Source: Nematostella vectensis
Lineage: Eukaryota; Cnidaria; Anthozoa; Actiniaria; Edwardsiidae
Length of the DNA: 64,000 nucleotides
NCBI RefSeq assembly: GCF_932526225.1
Contig: NC_064035.1
Span: 11,767,296 to 11,831,295 of the forward strand
Reading direction: 5' to 3'
Made by a program: the position numbers and the translations under genes. The notes under the pieces are model-generated. The model did no database searches. It saw nothing but the letters and a program-made list of their open reading frames with translations, and had not been told where the DNA came from. This document shows positions 44,801 to 54,700 of the stretch, piece by piece (the stretch's first letter is position 1; every line of letters starts with the position of its first letter).

Positions 44801-47800
44801 TAGAGCTGATCCACGAGGTGGGTGTGGTCACCGGTGCTATTATCTCTTTGTCCACTAGATCATTCAAGGTTTTCTTGAGCTGGGGTCTTAGGGCTACTGC
44901 AACTCTACGTGGTGCGTGTTGTACTGGTTGAGCGTTTGTGTCTAGTCTGATGGTGTATTCTCCATCAAGTTTGCCAACCCCGTCACTGAACACTGCTGGG
45001 AACTTAGCCAATATTTCTTCTCTTGTTAGTGCAGCTCCTGGTTTGGGGTCAACGGTGAACACTGTCGCTCCATCTGTCTGCGGTTTGTGAAACTGGTCGT
45101 TGTCATTGTACTGTATAATGTTCATGCCAAGGCATGCCTTACGCCCCAGAATCGGGCGGATTTCATGGCTGTCAACAAGGCGACAATCCAGCTGGCACGA
45201 TACACGGTTTCTCCACACTCTAATGGTGACATGCCCGACGACTTTGATCTTTGATCCCCCATACGCCACTAAGGACGTTTGCACGGGTTTCACTTTTACT
45301 AGCTTGTGGTCGTTACACGCCTGCTTGTATATGTGCACTGGCAACACATTGCATTGTGCACCAGTATCAGGTTGGAAACGGATGAAACTTCCAGACTCTG
45401 ATTGAAATGTGACCAGCTGCGAATCATCCAACCAGACGGCCAATACTTCCTCCGTTTGATATGTCTCCTCAGGATACATATCTGTTTCTTCGACTTCGGT
45501 AGCCTTGACTTCCTGTTTGCATCTATTGGCAAAGTGATTTTTCGCTCCGCACTTCCGGCAGTCCTTTCCTCGTGCGGGACACGATTCCTGATTTGCCATA
45601 TGTTGGTATCCACAATTGTCACATTGTTTGCCTTGACCTCGTTGCTTTCGCCGATAATTTTTGATGTTGGGTTTCTTCGACTCGAATTTACTCACGGCAT
45701 TGACGTCTGTCTCAGATGTATCTTTGACTATTTTCATCTGAGCAAGCATACTCTCAGCCGCTCGGCAAATTTCATCTGTTTTCGCTAGTGTTAATTTGGA
45801 CTCGCGTAACAACCTTTCTCTGACCTTCGTGTCATGTATTCCAAATAACAACCGATCTCGAAGTATTTCGTCTGGCGTAATCGTATCAAACTCGCAGGAC
45901 TCGGCCAATTTTCTCAGCGCTGTTCTATAGTGCTCGTAGGACTCTCCAGGCTCTTGCATTCGCTGGTTGAAACGGAATCTTTCGAACGGCACGTTCTTTC
46001 TTGGTTGACAGTATTCGGCGAATTTCTTTATGACAGGCTCTATCTTGTCTGTCTCTCCTTCGGTCAGGGTAAATGTCGAGTAGACTTCTCTCGCCTCTTC
46101 ACCGATAACTGTTAGCAACGTAGCTACTTGTACGGCTTCAGCTTTCTCGTTCAACCCAGTCGCCAACGAGTAGTTTTTCCAAGCGAGCACAAATCGCTTC
46201 CATTTGTCAGCAGCATTGCTATTGTGTATCTCCAGCGGCGCCGGCGGCGGTAAGACATATCCTGAGGCCATAGTTAACCGCAGCCACCATGTAAGAGGAG
46301 GATAATAAGAAGTTTTGTAGACGTTTATTCAACGGTGAAACGAGCCATGAGTCTTGCACAATCTAATGAGGGTCCTGGGTCACGTTCTGAGCACGTGCTC
46401 TGTCACGCAACTTGTCACATAAGGTTTCAAGGTTACAATACTTTCAGTCAATTAAAAGTATGGTCAAGAGAACAATATAGATCTATGTGGGATGGACTCT
46501 TCAGGCCATCTTCTAGCATTCTTAAAATGTGGGAGAGGGGGGGGGGGGGGGAATTAAACACTGACCCAATGAAACCTTGCAGCATAGCCTCTTTATATTA
46601 CTTCATTCCTAAGTATTGCATTATGCAGTCCTGGTTCCCCAAAAAGTAACATACATGTATACAGTCTGTCAAAGGCTTGAGATTTTTGGGGGGAGGGGTG
46701 GGGTATATTATTTTTTTGGGAGGGGTGGGTACCCCGTTGCAGGCATTTGCCGTATAGAAAGATCTTGCACACAAATCGTCTTATAGATCTCATCAGGATA
46801 AATTTCGCTACACAAGGGAATTGTTTGAAAGCTTAAACGCAGGAGATCTGGTGCTCAACGTCGGAGAGAGGGAGAAGGGGTCCAAAATCTTGAGACTCCT
46901 GCCTAATGCAGGAGATTGACAGTTATGTACAGATTTTGTATGCTTAGGGGTGACAATGAAATTACAGACAATGTTACCTGTTGGCTTCTTCTCCATCATC
47001 ATCTTCAAATTCTAATAACTCTGAAAAACTCTGGACATACCTACAGAAAGCAGTTTGTAATCAGGAAGTGGACATAGTGAATTTGAATGCATTTACTTAT
47101 TGAAAGTCACATAGACAGGCCCAACTGATATTTTTATAAGATTAAAAATCATATTTGACATTCAGGGCAAGGTTCCTTGACTTGAAGGACATATTAGAGG
47201 TATCATTAGATAAATTCTTATACAATTGCTAAAACCCAAATCTATACAACAAAATGTTTATCAGCAGATGGAACGTGTCTGGCTTCCTAAAAAACATGGC
47301 TAAGGCAAAAGACTAAACAACTCACCAGCTTCTAACTAATTCAACAGATGGCATTCGCAGTAGATTCTTGGGGAGTAAGTCAATCTCTCTGATGATGTGT
47401 GCAAGACGCACAGGTAACTCATGCTTTCCAAATCTGTAGGAATCAACTGGCTTGGCATTTTTACCTGGTGGTCATACACAATCACGTTTGAGTCTAACAG
47501 ATGACACATTTGATCATATTCAAACGAAATTTGTATAAATTAAAACCAAATTTAATAACTATTTCTACGTGAATGATGAACATAACCATGACAGAATTTT
47601 ATTGCGGGCGACAAAAGGAGCCCACAGACTAATTTCGACATGGCCAGCAGCATGTTACAGGAGTTTGACCCACACTGAACACTGGCTTTTTGGTTGTCTC
47701 ATTGGTATGCCTGGAATGCACAGATGTACACCATTGGCCAATCACATTTGACCGGAATTTTATACAAGTCAAGTATTTTTACTCAGGTTTGATCATATTT

Positions 47801-49036
47801 AGCAACTATCAGTGTGCAGCAAGTTTTGCCTCAGTATTAAAAATAAACTTAGCCACGTAAGATTCAGTAAAGCCACAGGTATATCTGTATATCTTATATG
47901 CACACAAGAAAATAACTAGGAAAATACATTCACAAGTTGGCTCACATATCTTTGGTTATTTTATGGAAGCTAAAAACTTAGTAAGCAATGTCAAATATGA
48001 CAACTAAAAGTGAATTAAATTTAGAATAAAGAGCTAAATGAATTTGCGAATAAGATTTGGCAAATATTTTCCTTTTTCCCCGACAGATTATAAATTTTGC
48101 ATCGTCGCGATTCATGAAAATTTTGAGAAGGTATTCGACATCAACATCAAAACATAGTGACGTAACGACGAATAGACTCGAACGTTAATGCGTCGTGTGA
48201 ATTAACACGAACTACGAATGCGAAGAAAATATTGAAGGAAAAGCTAGCAAAAATGAGATAAAGTACTCAACAACGACTGATATCCAATATGGTAACTAAC
48301 GAAAGCACTTCTGAATTGATTTAGGAAGAAATTCGGCAAATTTCCTAGTTTGTTTTGGGGGTGTTTTGGGGGCAGCGGTTACTACGTCACAAAGCTAGTA
48401 CTAGTAAATATCCACTGGACTTTAACCCTGACATCGAAGGTCGATGCATAGTCACATAGAATAGTTATATTGACTTTGAAGCATGAAATCATGGTAGAAG
48501 AATCCTTAAACCCATAGATTTATACTAATAAAATAAGCTTAGCTGTAATTTGTAAACGAAATGAACCGCGAGCGAGATGTGTCATACTAAAGCCTTTGAT
48601 GTTACACAGAGCAGATAATTCCCGGGTAAAAACAAGGGTTCGATGGGAGACCTAATACGAAAAGGTTCAACAGATCGGTTTACAAACGTATCACGCAAAA
48701 AAAAAAATAAAATACGAAAAAGTCTAAATAAAGGAACAGAGGAATTCGTTTGTATGATGTGATTTTTTTTTCAATGCAAAGCGCGCGCGCCATATAACAA
48801 AAAGACAAGTAAAATGGGAATAAATAGCGAGTCTCGATTGTTAGGAGAAGCGGAATTTAAGTAATGGCAAAGTAGAAATGGTTGAATCAAATAGTTTTCG
48901 ATGTTGTAAATAATGGCATTCGGTTGTACGTACCAAATGTAGTGTATTGTTCAATGGACAAGCACGATTGCTGGTAACGGCTATAACGCTGGATTAGTTT
49001 GCTGATATCTCGTAATAACGCCCGTGAAATCCTCAT
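38816..49036 (-). CDS. PDK: pyruvate dehydrogenase kinase, 12 exons, 420 aa
   Basis: Exons in coding order: 49036-48934, 47464-47326, 47040-46978, 41898-41835, 41702-41636, 41426-41283, 41141-41064, 40540-40464, 40384-40286, 40128-40021, 39295-39182, 39022-38816 (stop 38818-38816); 1263 nt in phase. This mitochondrial kinase phosphorylates and inactivates the E1 subunit of pyruvate dehydrogenase. Visible features are the H-box [14 protein letters not shown] (H114), the N-box FELLKNAMRA (E242, N246), G1 DKGGG (281-285), G2 [16 protein letters not shown] (316 on) and the C-terminal DW pair (385-386) typical of PDKs rather than BCKDK. Length is slightly above the vertebrate 405-410. Intron 3 holds a 4.4 kb LTR retrotransposon. 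The gene is divergent from DCAKD. Confidence 0.96.
42037..42166 (-). repeat. 3' LTR of the Ty3-type element
   Basis: Read on the minus strand it begins TGTGACAAGTTGCGTGACAG, contains the 12-bp palindrome GAGCACGTGCTC and an AATAAA, and ends in TCTTACA. It differs from the 5' LTR by a single A/G. Confidence 0.95.
42167..42185 (-). promoter_or_regulatory. polypurine tract of the LTR element
   Basis: On the minus strand AAAAGAGGGAAGA lies directly before the 3' LTR, where plus-strand DNA synthesis would be primed. Confidence 0.8.
42303..46271 (-). CDS. Gag-Pol polyprotein of Ty3/gypsy-type element, 1322 aa
   Basis: A single uninterrupted frame. Gag occupies about 1-215, followed by two zinc knuckles ([15 protein letters not shown] and [14 protein letters not shown], 217-251). 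Aspartic protease DTG is at 302-304. Reverse transcriptase runs about 480-665 with LLDV (539-542) and catalytic VADD (601-604). RNase H follows (D755 of LQCDAS; D819). Integrase has an HHCC zinc finger (H972, H976, C1005, C1008) and DDE residues D1036, D1089 and E1125. The order RT-RNase H-integrase defines the Ty3/gypsy superfamily. Gag and Pol are fused in one frame with no frameshift, and the start codon is only 18 nt inside the 5' LTR boundary. No env-like ORF exists. All catalytic residues expected of these domains are present. Confidence 0.97.
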   Translation of the reverse strand: MASGYVLPPPAPLEIHNSNAADKWKRFVLAWKNYSLATGLNEKAEAVQVATLLTVIGEEAREVYSTFTLTEGETDKIEPVIKKFAEYCQPRKNVPFERFRFNQRMQEPGESYEHYRTALRKLAESCEFDTITPDEILRDRLLFGIHDTKVRERLLRESKLTLAKTDEICRAAESMLAQMKIVKDTSETDVNAVSKFESKKPNIKNYRRKQRGQGKQCDNCGYQHMANQESCPARGKDCRKCGAKNHFANRCKQEVKATEVEETDMYPEETYQTEEVLAVWLDDSQLVTFQSESGSFIRFQPDTGAQCNVLPVHIYKQACNDHKLVKVKPVQTSLVAYGGSKIKVVGHVTIRVWRNRVSCQLDCRLVDSHEIRPILGRKACLGMNIIQYNDNDQFHKPQTDGATVFTVDPKPGAALTREEILAKFPAVFSDGVGKLDGEYTIRLDTNAQPVQHAPRRVAVALRPQLKKTLNDLVDKEIIAPVTTPTSWISSMVVVPKKDGKLRICLDPKDLNKAIQRENYPLPTIEEVATRLHGAKVFTLLDVRNGFWHVQLEEESTYLTTFHTPFGRYRWKRMPFGISSAPEVFQRKMHEFAEGLTGTEVVADDFLVVGYGESYEEATADHDRNLLAFLNRCDQRDIHLNPDKMRLRKSELLFIGHIATDKGLKVDPAKVRAIVDMPSPTDKLGVQRLLGLAQYLAKFLPQLSDITKPLRDLTQSDVQFIWDDAQQSAFEKLKDAVTVTPVLRYYNLDEEITLQCDASQSGLGAALLQNGQPVAYASRALTPAETRYAQIEKELLAIVFACDRFHTYVYGREVVNIETDHKPLEPIFIKPLATAPKRLQRMLLSLQSYSLNVKYKKGKDLYLADTLSRAYLPEVNAWEFTRELEEIDHRSWMPVREETWQQLKNAAVDDAVQQNLREVIKRGWPESKTDLPECVHPYFDIRDELTVQEELIFKGQQLVVPRALRKELMEKTHSSHIGIEGCIRRARDTFFWPRMTVELKEYITKCEVCLTHRSGQRKEPILQHEFVARPWEKVSADLCELDNRTLLVVSDYFSNYIEVARLNTVTSRAIIKELKAIFARFGIPDTLITDNGPQFASAEFSVFAKTWMFEHKTSSPRYAQANGKAENAVQTVKRLFKKCKTSGGSEFQALLDWRNTPTAGIGTSPAQRLFGRRCKTLLPVAGSLLQPSYNTEEDTRKLIGTKQRQKFYYDKHSKPLEPIAVGETVRMKLPGQDTWTPGTCLGQAGPRSYNVETEGTTYRRNRRQLISTGETNSQVPDVLESPEPDDAQQQPSQVALPPDSSQAITRPRREVKPPAWLKDYVPK
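46272..46289 (-). promoter_or_regulatory. primer-binding site of the LTR element
   Basis: On the minus strand, TGGTGGCTGCGGTTAACT follows the 5' LTR immediately. TGG is the usual first triplet of a tRNA-complementary primer-binding site; I cannot name the tRNA. Confidence 0.6.
46290..46419 (-). repeat. 5' LTR of the Ty3-type element
   Basis: 130 bp, identical to the 3' LTR except for one base. It is unusually short for this superfamily, yet includes an AATAAA in sense orientation. Confidence 0.95.
46666..46922 (-). mobile_element. CTGTCAA-ended dispersed element, copy A
   Basis: The ends CTGTCAA and TTGACAG are inverted. Contains GTCCAAAATCTTGAGACTCC, an AGATCT block and a run of GGGAGGGGTGGG. 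The copy at 61019-61340 matches along its length in opposite orientation. Confidence 0.75.
47465..48933. other. PDK intron 1
   Basis: AT-rich, about 1.5 kb, with an A run near 48698 and a short GCGC run near 48781. No gene or recognisable element seen. Confidence 0.6.
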
Positions 49037-49742
49037 CGCTGCTGTTAAGTTTATCCAAAAATATAGACTTCCTTCTTGTTTGAGGTTTCATAAGAAATAG
49101 TTCGTGATAGACCGGTGGCGAGCAGGATAAACAGGAATCTTTGCACGACCAACTAACACGACCACAACTACAGTCGTTTCTTGTTCAACGACCAGCGAAT
49201 CATGACCGAGTAATTACCGTGTTACGCACGAAAGTGAAGCAGGCGACTCACGTGACTCTTTTGACCAATCATGGCGAGGACGAGGCTAGTCGTAGTGCAT
49301 GTTCTTACGAACGACATGAGTTCCGGAAACGAATGTATGAATATTGATGAGATATTTTTCTTGCTCACCACCAACATACCAACCGCTAACAAAACAAAAA
49401 CGAAATACCAGTTATTAGGGCTATTATGGGATAGCACAGGGTGCGAGGATAAACATCGAGTTAAATTTATCAGTAATATGGTCGAACACTTAAATTTATT
49501 CTTGGTTGGTAATTTGCCAAACAAGGAACAGATACAGTAGTAAAGGTCGAAGTAATGAATAAAAAAAGTCGTAGTGGACACTTGAAATTTGAATATTCTG
49601 AGCGACAGGACTAAGAGTGTTCTCTACATAAAAAATGCCTGGAAAATGTCTTTCAAATCTAAATATTATGATATTATGGTGTTATGGACTGGTTTATAAT
49701 TTGGACCCGCTGACCGTATCGTATGCTCATTGAAAGGTAGCC
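49037..49742. promoter_or_regulatory. bidirectional promoter region PDK / DCAKD
   Basis: The two ATGs lie 706 bp apart on opposite strands. No TATA box is evident. An 89-119 codon ORF pair here (49222-49581) has no family features and is probably chance. Confidence 0.55.
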
Positions 49743-51437
49743 ATGCTCATAGTCGGGTTGACTGGTGGCATAGCTACTGGCAAAAGCACTGTTTCAAGCA
49801 TTTTCAAGAGTCTTGGCTGTCCTGTAATTGATGCAGATGAAATAGCAAGAGAAGGTGTCACACTTTTCATTTTTTTATGCTGGTTTTAGGCCATTTTTAT
49901 CAAAACCAATAATCAACACTTGTGGCTGCACTCTAAATTGAATCATCAATCTTTAATGATGACTTAATTACCAAATTCTTATATGTGAAAGTGCAATTAC
50001 AAGCTAGGGGAGGCTATGTTAGAAAAAATATCCATTAAAGTGGTAAACAAACTGCCCCTCTCCTGGATACGAGTCTATGCAAGGGCAAGAGGAATATAAT
50101 TCGTTGGGCTAAATTCCGATATTAAAACCATAAAATCCTCTCTGCGTGTGCCTTGTTTTGGCACGCACTTTCCATGTTTACTTAGATTAGTCAAGTTACT
50201 TTACCTTAGCTGCTACCCCATGGCAAACAACAAACAGACCCAAAGGCACTTGCAGAAAGGGTCATATTTTGTAATTTTATTATTAAGATTTAGCCTAACA
50301 AATTTTGTTCTTCCTCCTCTTGTCCAGGTTCTGTTGTCTATTTCTTAATAGTTGCATTTGCTTTATATATTATTTTTAATACTTTGTATTATTATTTTTG
50401 TGGACATCTCTCTACAGTTGTTAAACCCAACCAGAAGGCCTGGAAAGCCATCAAGCGACACTTTGGCAATGAAGTATTTGATGTGTCGGGTGAACTAAAC
50501 CGTGAGAAACTCAGTCAGATTATATTTACTGATCCAGCAAAGAGAAAAGTTCTTAATGATTGTACACATCCATATATATTCCGCACAATCCTCTGGGAGC
50601 TTGTCTCAGCATGTGTTAGAGGTACGCAGTGGGTTAAGACTACCTCCAGGCTTTCCGTGGAGGAAGAGGGGATGAAAACCTTGCCTGTATTTTCTTGTTT
50701 TTGATTTTATTTTCTAACCAAAATTAAAATGAAGGTAATTTTAATTCCAATTATGTTTAGTTGCATTGCTGTAGACTTCGTAATACATAGGTCTGTTTAA
50801 TTTTGGCTTTTTTCGTTTGTTTATAGTTTGTTTATAATTTTTTCCCTGCTTATATTAAATTAAGGGTCAAACAATGTTTAACAACCTTTTATTGTCTTAC
50901 AGGAGAACAGTTTGTTATTCTAGACATCCCATTGTTATATAAAACTGGTGCTATTTTGAGTGTCACCAATCGTGTTATCGTTGTTTATTGGTAAGTGTTG
51001 ATGCATGGAGGGACAGCAATCTCTCCCCCCCCCCCCCCCCCCCCCCGGAATGAATAAAAGACTACAAGCAATACCATTACGTCTTTTTCCTTCCACATCT
51101 TTATTGCATTTTTAGTGTGAATTTACCCATGCTCTCTGTACTCCTTAGTGAAGAAGCACAACAAAGAAAGCGATTAATAGAGAGAAGTAACTTGACTGAA
51201 GATGAAGCAGAACAACGTATTGAGGCACAGCTACCACTAGAAGAGAAATGTAGACGGGCAACATATATCATTGACAATTCTGGTACCAAGGAAGAAACAA
51301 ACAAACAGGTCAATAACCTATACCTAGAGCTGAGATCATCCTATGGATATCTGCGTCTTAGGTTGGCCTTAATTCTTTGTGGTTTTGGACTGGCTGGAGC
51401 TCTGCTTTGGATTGGGAAGTCTTTAATGTACAAATGA
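49743..51437 (+). CDS. DCAKD: dephospho-CoA kinase domain-containing protein, 4 exons, 241 aa
   Basis: Exons 49743-49854, 50418-50621, 50903-50990 and 51116-51437 give 726 nt in phase. The family (CoaE fold) phosphorylates dephospho-CoA in the last step of CoA synthesis; the animal DCAKD protein itself is less well characterised. A P-loop [12 protein letters not shown] (5-16) opens the protein, followed by VIDADEIAR, the [12 protein letters not shown] segment, [10 protein letters not shown] and the lid region [19 protein letters not shown], then IDNSG. A hydrophobic C-terminal helix ([18 protein letters not shown]) suggests membrane anchoring, as in the vertebrate protein. The stop codon lies inside a 20-bp triplication. 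Divergent from PDK and convergent with the next gene. Confidence 0.95.
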
Positions 51438-51476
51438 AGTCTTTAATGTACAAATGAAGTCTTTAATGTACAAATG
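51417..51476. repeat. three tandem 20-bp copies spanning the DCAKD stop codon
   Basis: The unit AAGTCTTTAATGTACAAATG is repeated exactly three times. The first copy encodes the last residues (KSLMYK) and the start of the TGA. Since 20 is not a multiple of 3, the extra copies are out of frame and lie in the 3' UTR. Confidence 0.95.
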
Positions 51477-51727
51477 AAGTCAGGCTGACATTAAGAAAAG
51501 TTGCACATGAGACTATTTTCTAATAGGAACTTTCATATTTTTTTTTTACCAAAACAGGTTCAATAAATTAATATTACAGCTTCATTATTCACATATTCAC
51601 AAAGAATATTGCTAGACAGAGAAGATTGTGCAAAACTAATGCTATTTGAAAATTTTTTTTAGGGACTATTATATTTACAAATTGTGCTAACTAACAACAT
51701 TTGCTCACTCAATGAAAAACAGAAGCT
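51438..51727. other. convergent 3' region, DCAKD and axonemal gene
   Basis: 290 bp between the two stop codons. AATAAA at 51562-51567 on the plus strand is a candidate poly(A) signal for DCAKD. Confidence 0.5.
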
Positions 51728-54700
51728 CTAATCAATCTTATTGTATGGATTGAATGGATGGACAAGGGTAACCATTTTCGACATAGCAGATGTTCGATTG
51801 AATGGTGATAGGTTGACTGGAGTTGGTACTTGCAACGTTCTGAAAAAATAGATTGCATAATAAATATTATTAGACTTATTCGTTCATGAATGAGGACAGA
51901 GAGATTCTTTATTTATTGCTCTTGTCTTTGTATGAAATTGGAAGAAAGCAGTACTATACAAAGAGTCCCATCTCACCTGTGCACTCTGGCTGTTGTTGGT
52001 ACTTTGGGTTGTGGTTCCTTGGAGTGACTTGGATGATGGTTTGTGAAAAGCACACAACCAGTATAGCCAGGGATGTTGCCTTTCCTGTGAATTTGTACAA
52101 ACAAAAACAATATACACAGGTATGTATAAATTACTGTGTAGTTCCTATTCGCTAACATTAACTGCATTACTATTCCAATCAATCACATTTACAATGACAC
52201 AGGCCATGCTAACAACTTTTGAAACATCAACCAATCAAATTCCACTTCTATTATTTGACTGGCCAAACATGTTACAGTGTCATTGGATTTAAGTTTGAAG
52301 TTGGATTTTGATCTTTGATTGTCGTCAATGTAAAAAGCTAACCACTCCCTGCCAGAGTGTTCTCTGTTACTAGACATTTTTGCTAAATGTCAAGGGAATT
52401 ATGAGATTGTTTCTAGCGGACAAATGATTTCAAAGTAATAATAAAACCCTTACCTGGCGGTATCTGTGTATCGTGGCTTGCCTGAGCGTACTAAAGTGAT
52501 AGCCCCAAATGGTTTTCCTGGATAATCTCTTTCTCCATATCCAGATGTACAACCCCTAAAACAATTAAAAGTATGAGCGATAAGCTGTTTAAATTGCAAT
52601 GCAGACAAAATTGATATAAAACTAAACCAAATTTCATTAATATATTGCATTTTTGTGAACTCATGTGTGTAATTATAATAAAAATAATAAAAACAACATG
52701 TTAATTTGTGTCATTTCTAGAAAACCTGAATAACAGGCACAGTCAACATAAGCCTTGCAATGCTGTAAATAGCAACTTATAAACTAAAGGTCGAATATTT
52801 ACAGGAAACAAAGTTTGTTTACAATGGAACAAGTCCCAGGTAGTTTTCTCACAGGTAGCCCAAGCTCTTTATTTGTCCCTGATTTATATTTACTAAACAT
52901 AGACCTTTTTTACCCTTTCCAAATCTACACAGTCACAGGTACACAGGGATGACATAGTTTTGACGGTTGCCAAATTCATTGTGGTCAAGCATATTATGAC
53001 AACAAAAAGAGTAATATTCTGCCAGAATCGTCTGGCGCTGAGGTTTGGGCTAGTAGGACTCCAACTACCTGTGAGGATGTTGCTGTGATTCGAGGGTGAC
53101 TGAGCAGGAGGAAGTGTATTTTTGAGTACAGAACATGAGGTGTGTCAAAAATTACTTTCCTACTTTTCACTTTGTTCTGGTAAGAGTTCAAATCGTTAAT
53201 CTTGAATCTTGAAAAAGGCGCTTTAATATGGCCAGAGAATACGCAAAAAGTAAACATAAACACAACACTAGACTACACACGTCCTTTCAACAAGTTGTTT
53301 TTATTTTTCACTAATTTTGTTTGTCGCTCTGTGTTTACTGTAACTATTAAAGAGCTTGAGCTTCCTGTGGATTTCTCAGATGAATGTCCCTCTTTACCCA
53401 TGCTCTAGAACCATAAAGCATGAGCTTTAGCTCGTCAACAAATTGTGTGTGTGTGCGTGCGTGCGTGTGTGTTTGGAAGGCCGTTGCTTACGTGTAACCA
53501 GGAATATGTCCCACTTTTTTGCTTGGACTACAGCTGCAAAAATTAAATAATGACAATTCACATTCATATTATAGAAAAGATGTACCAAAGCAACAGAGTG
53601 TATTAATCTCATCACTCACAAGTCAACTTTTTTGTAAATGTAGTGTCCATTCCTAGACTGAGTGTAGTCCCAGCTATGTGGCCTGCATCCCAGCTCCTAG
53701 AAAAGGAACATAATATTGGCATCCCAGGGTAGGGAAAAATGGTAGTGAGAGCTTTCACTCACATAAATTTTTCCCCCCATCCCATATATAGAAGGTTGTT
53801 GTTGTTGTGTGAAGGTGTAAAAAGGGGATGCATTTCAATATACGTACAGTACCAGGACTCCTAGAATTCAAACGTAAACATAACTTAACTGTATAAATAA
53901 GTACTAGGCATGTATGGTAGAAAAAGGGGAAGGAGAATGATCACCTTTAACTTTTATTTCTGGATGGTTTGGCTGGAGTTTTTTTTTTTTGTAGAAAGAC
54001 TTGCTCTTGTTTATATAAAATATTAATTCTTACCTGCCATTTCGCTGGTCGAGCATCATATCTCTTTAAGGAGAACTTCTGAGATACCATATCAGGGCGG
54101 AACTCCAGTGTAGTGGATGGTGGATCAAGAGCTGGAGGCAAACTATTTGCCCAGTCCACACCATTGTACAACCTAAAACAAAAAAACAAGAAAATTATAG
54201 CGTAAACATTCTTTCCTTGGGCCATAACAGTCTCTGTATCTGATGGTTTTGGTTGGGGATGGAAAAAATAATTGTCAATAAAAATTTTTCTAAATTTTGT
54301 AGTATTTTTTTTTTTTTTGCTTGCTAGTTGTTTGATAATATTTGATGCTAAACCAAGCTACAGTGTGGGATTTTGAGGACAACAAATTGCTCTGAACCTA
54401 CTCAAAACCAGAAGATACACAGGCTTGGGCCATAAGGATAGAGGCTTATGATCAACCAGCTTTAGAACATATTGACAATGGATTCTGGGTGGAGCTAAAA
54501 AGCTATGAACTTTGTCTTCACTGCAGGTGCGTACAAAGGGGGGTGCGTGTGCATCCCCTCCCCCACCTTGGCAGCCAAATAGTGGGTCATTTCTTATGAA
54601 GGAATCTTCAAATACTAGTATATAGATTTAGGCACTGCCTAAAAGCGGAGCCAGCATGACTTTTTTCAGCATAAACTTGTGTAGAACCCCCATTCCCTGC

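Larger units (their letters stand above)
42037..46419 (-). mobile_element. Ty3/gypsy-type LTR retrotransposon, apparently intact
   Basis: A 4,383-bp element with 130-bp LTRs at 42037-42166 and 46290-46419, beginning TG and ending CA. It is flanked by a perfect 5-bp target duplication TAAGG (42032-42036 and 46420-46424). The LTRs differ at one position, which suggests recent insertion. It carries one long open gag-pol frame on the minus strand. It sits in PDK intron 3 in the same transcriptional orientation as PDK. Confidence 0.97.

Noticed and set aside
42751-45788. Plus-strand ORFs across the retrotransposon
   Set aside because: Shadows of the 1322-codon gag-pol frame on the opposite strand.
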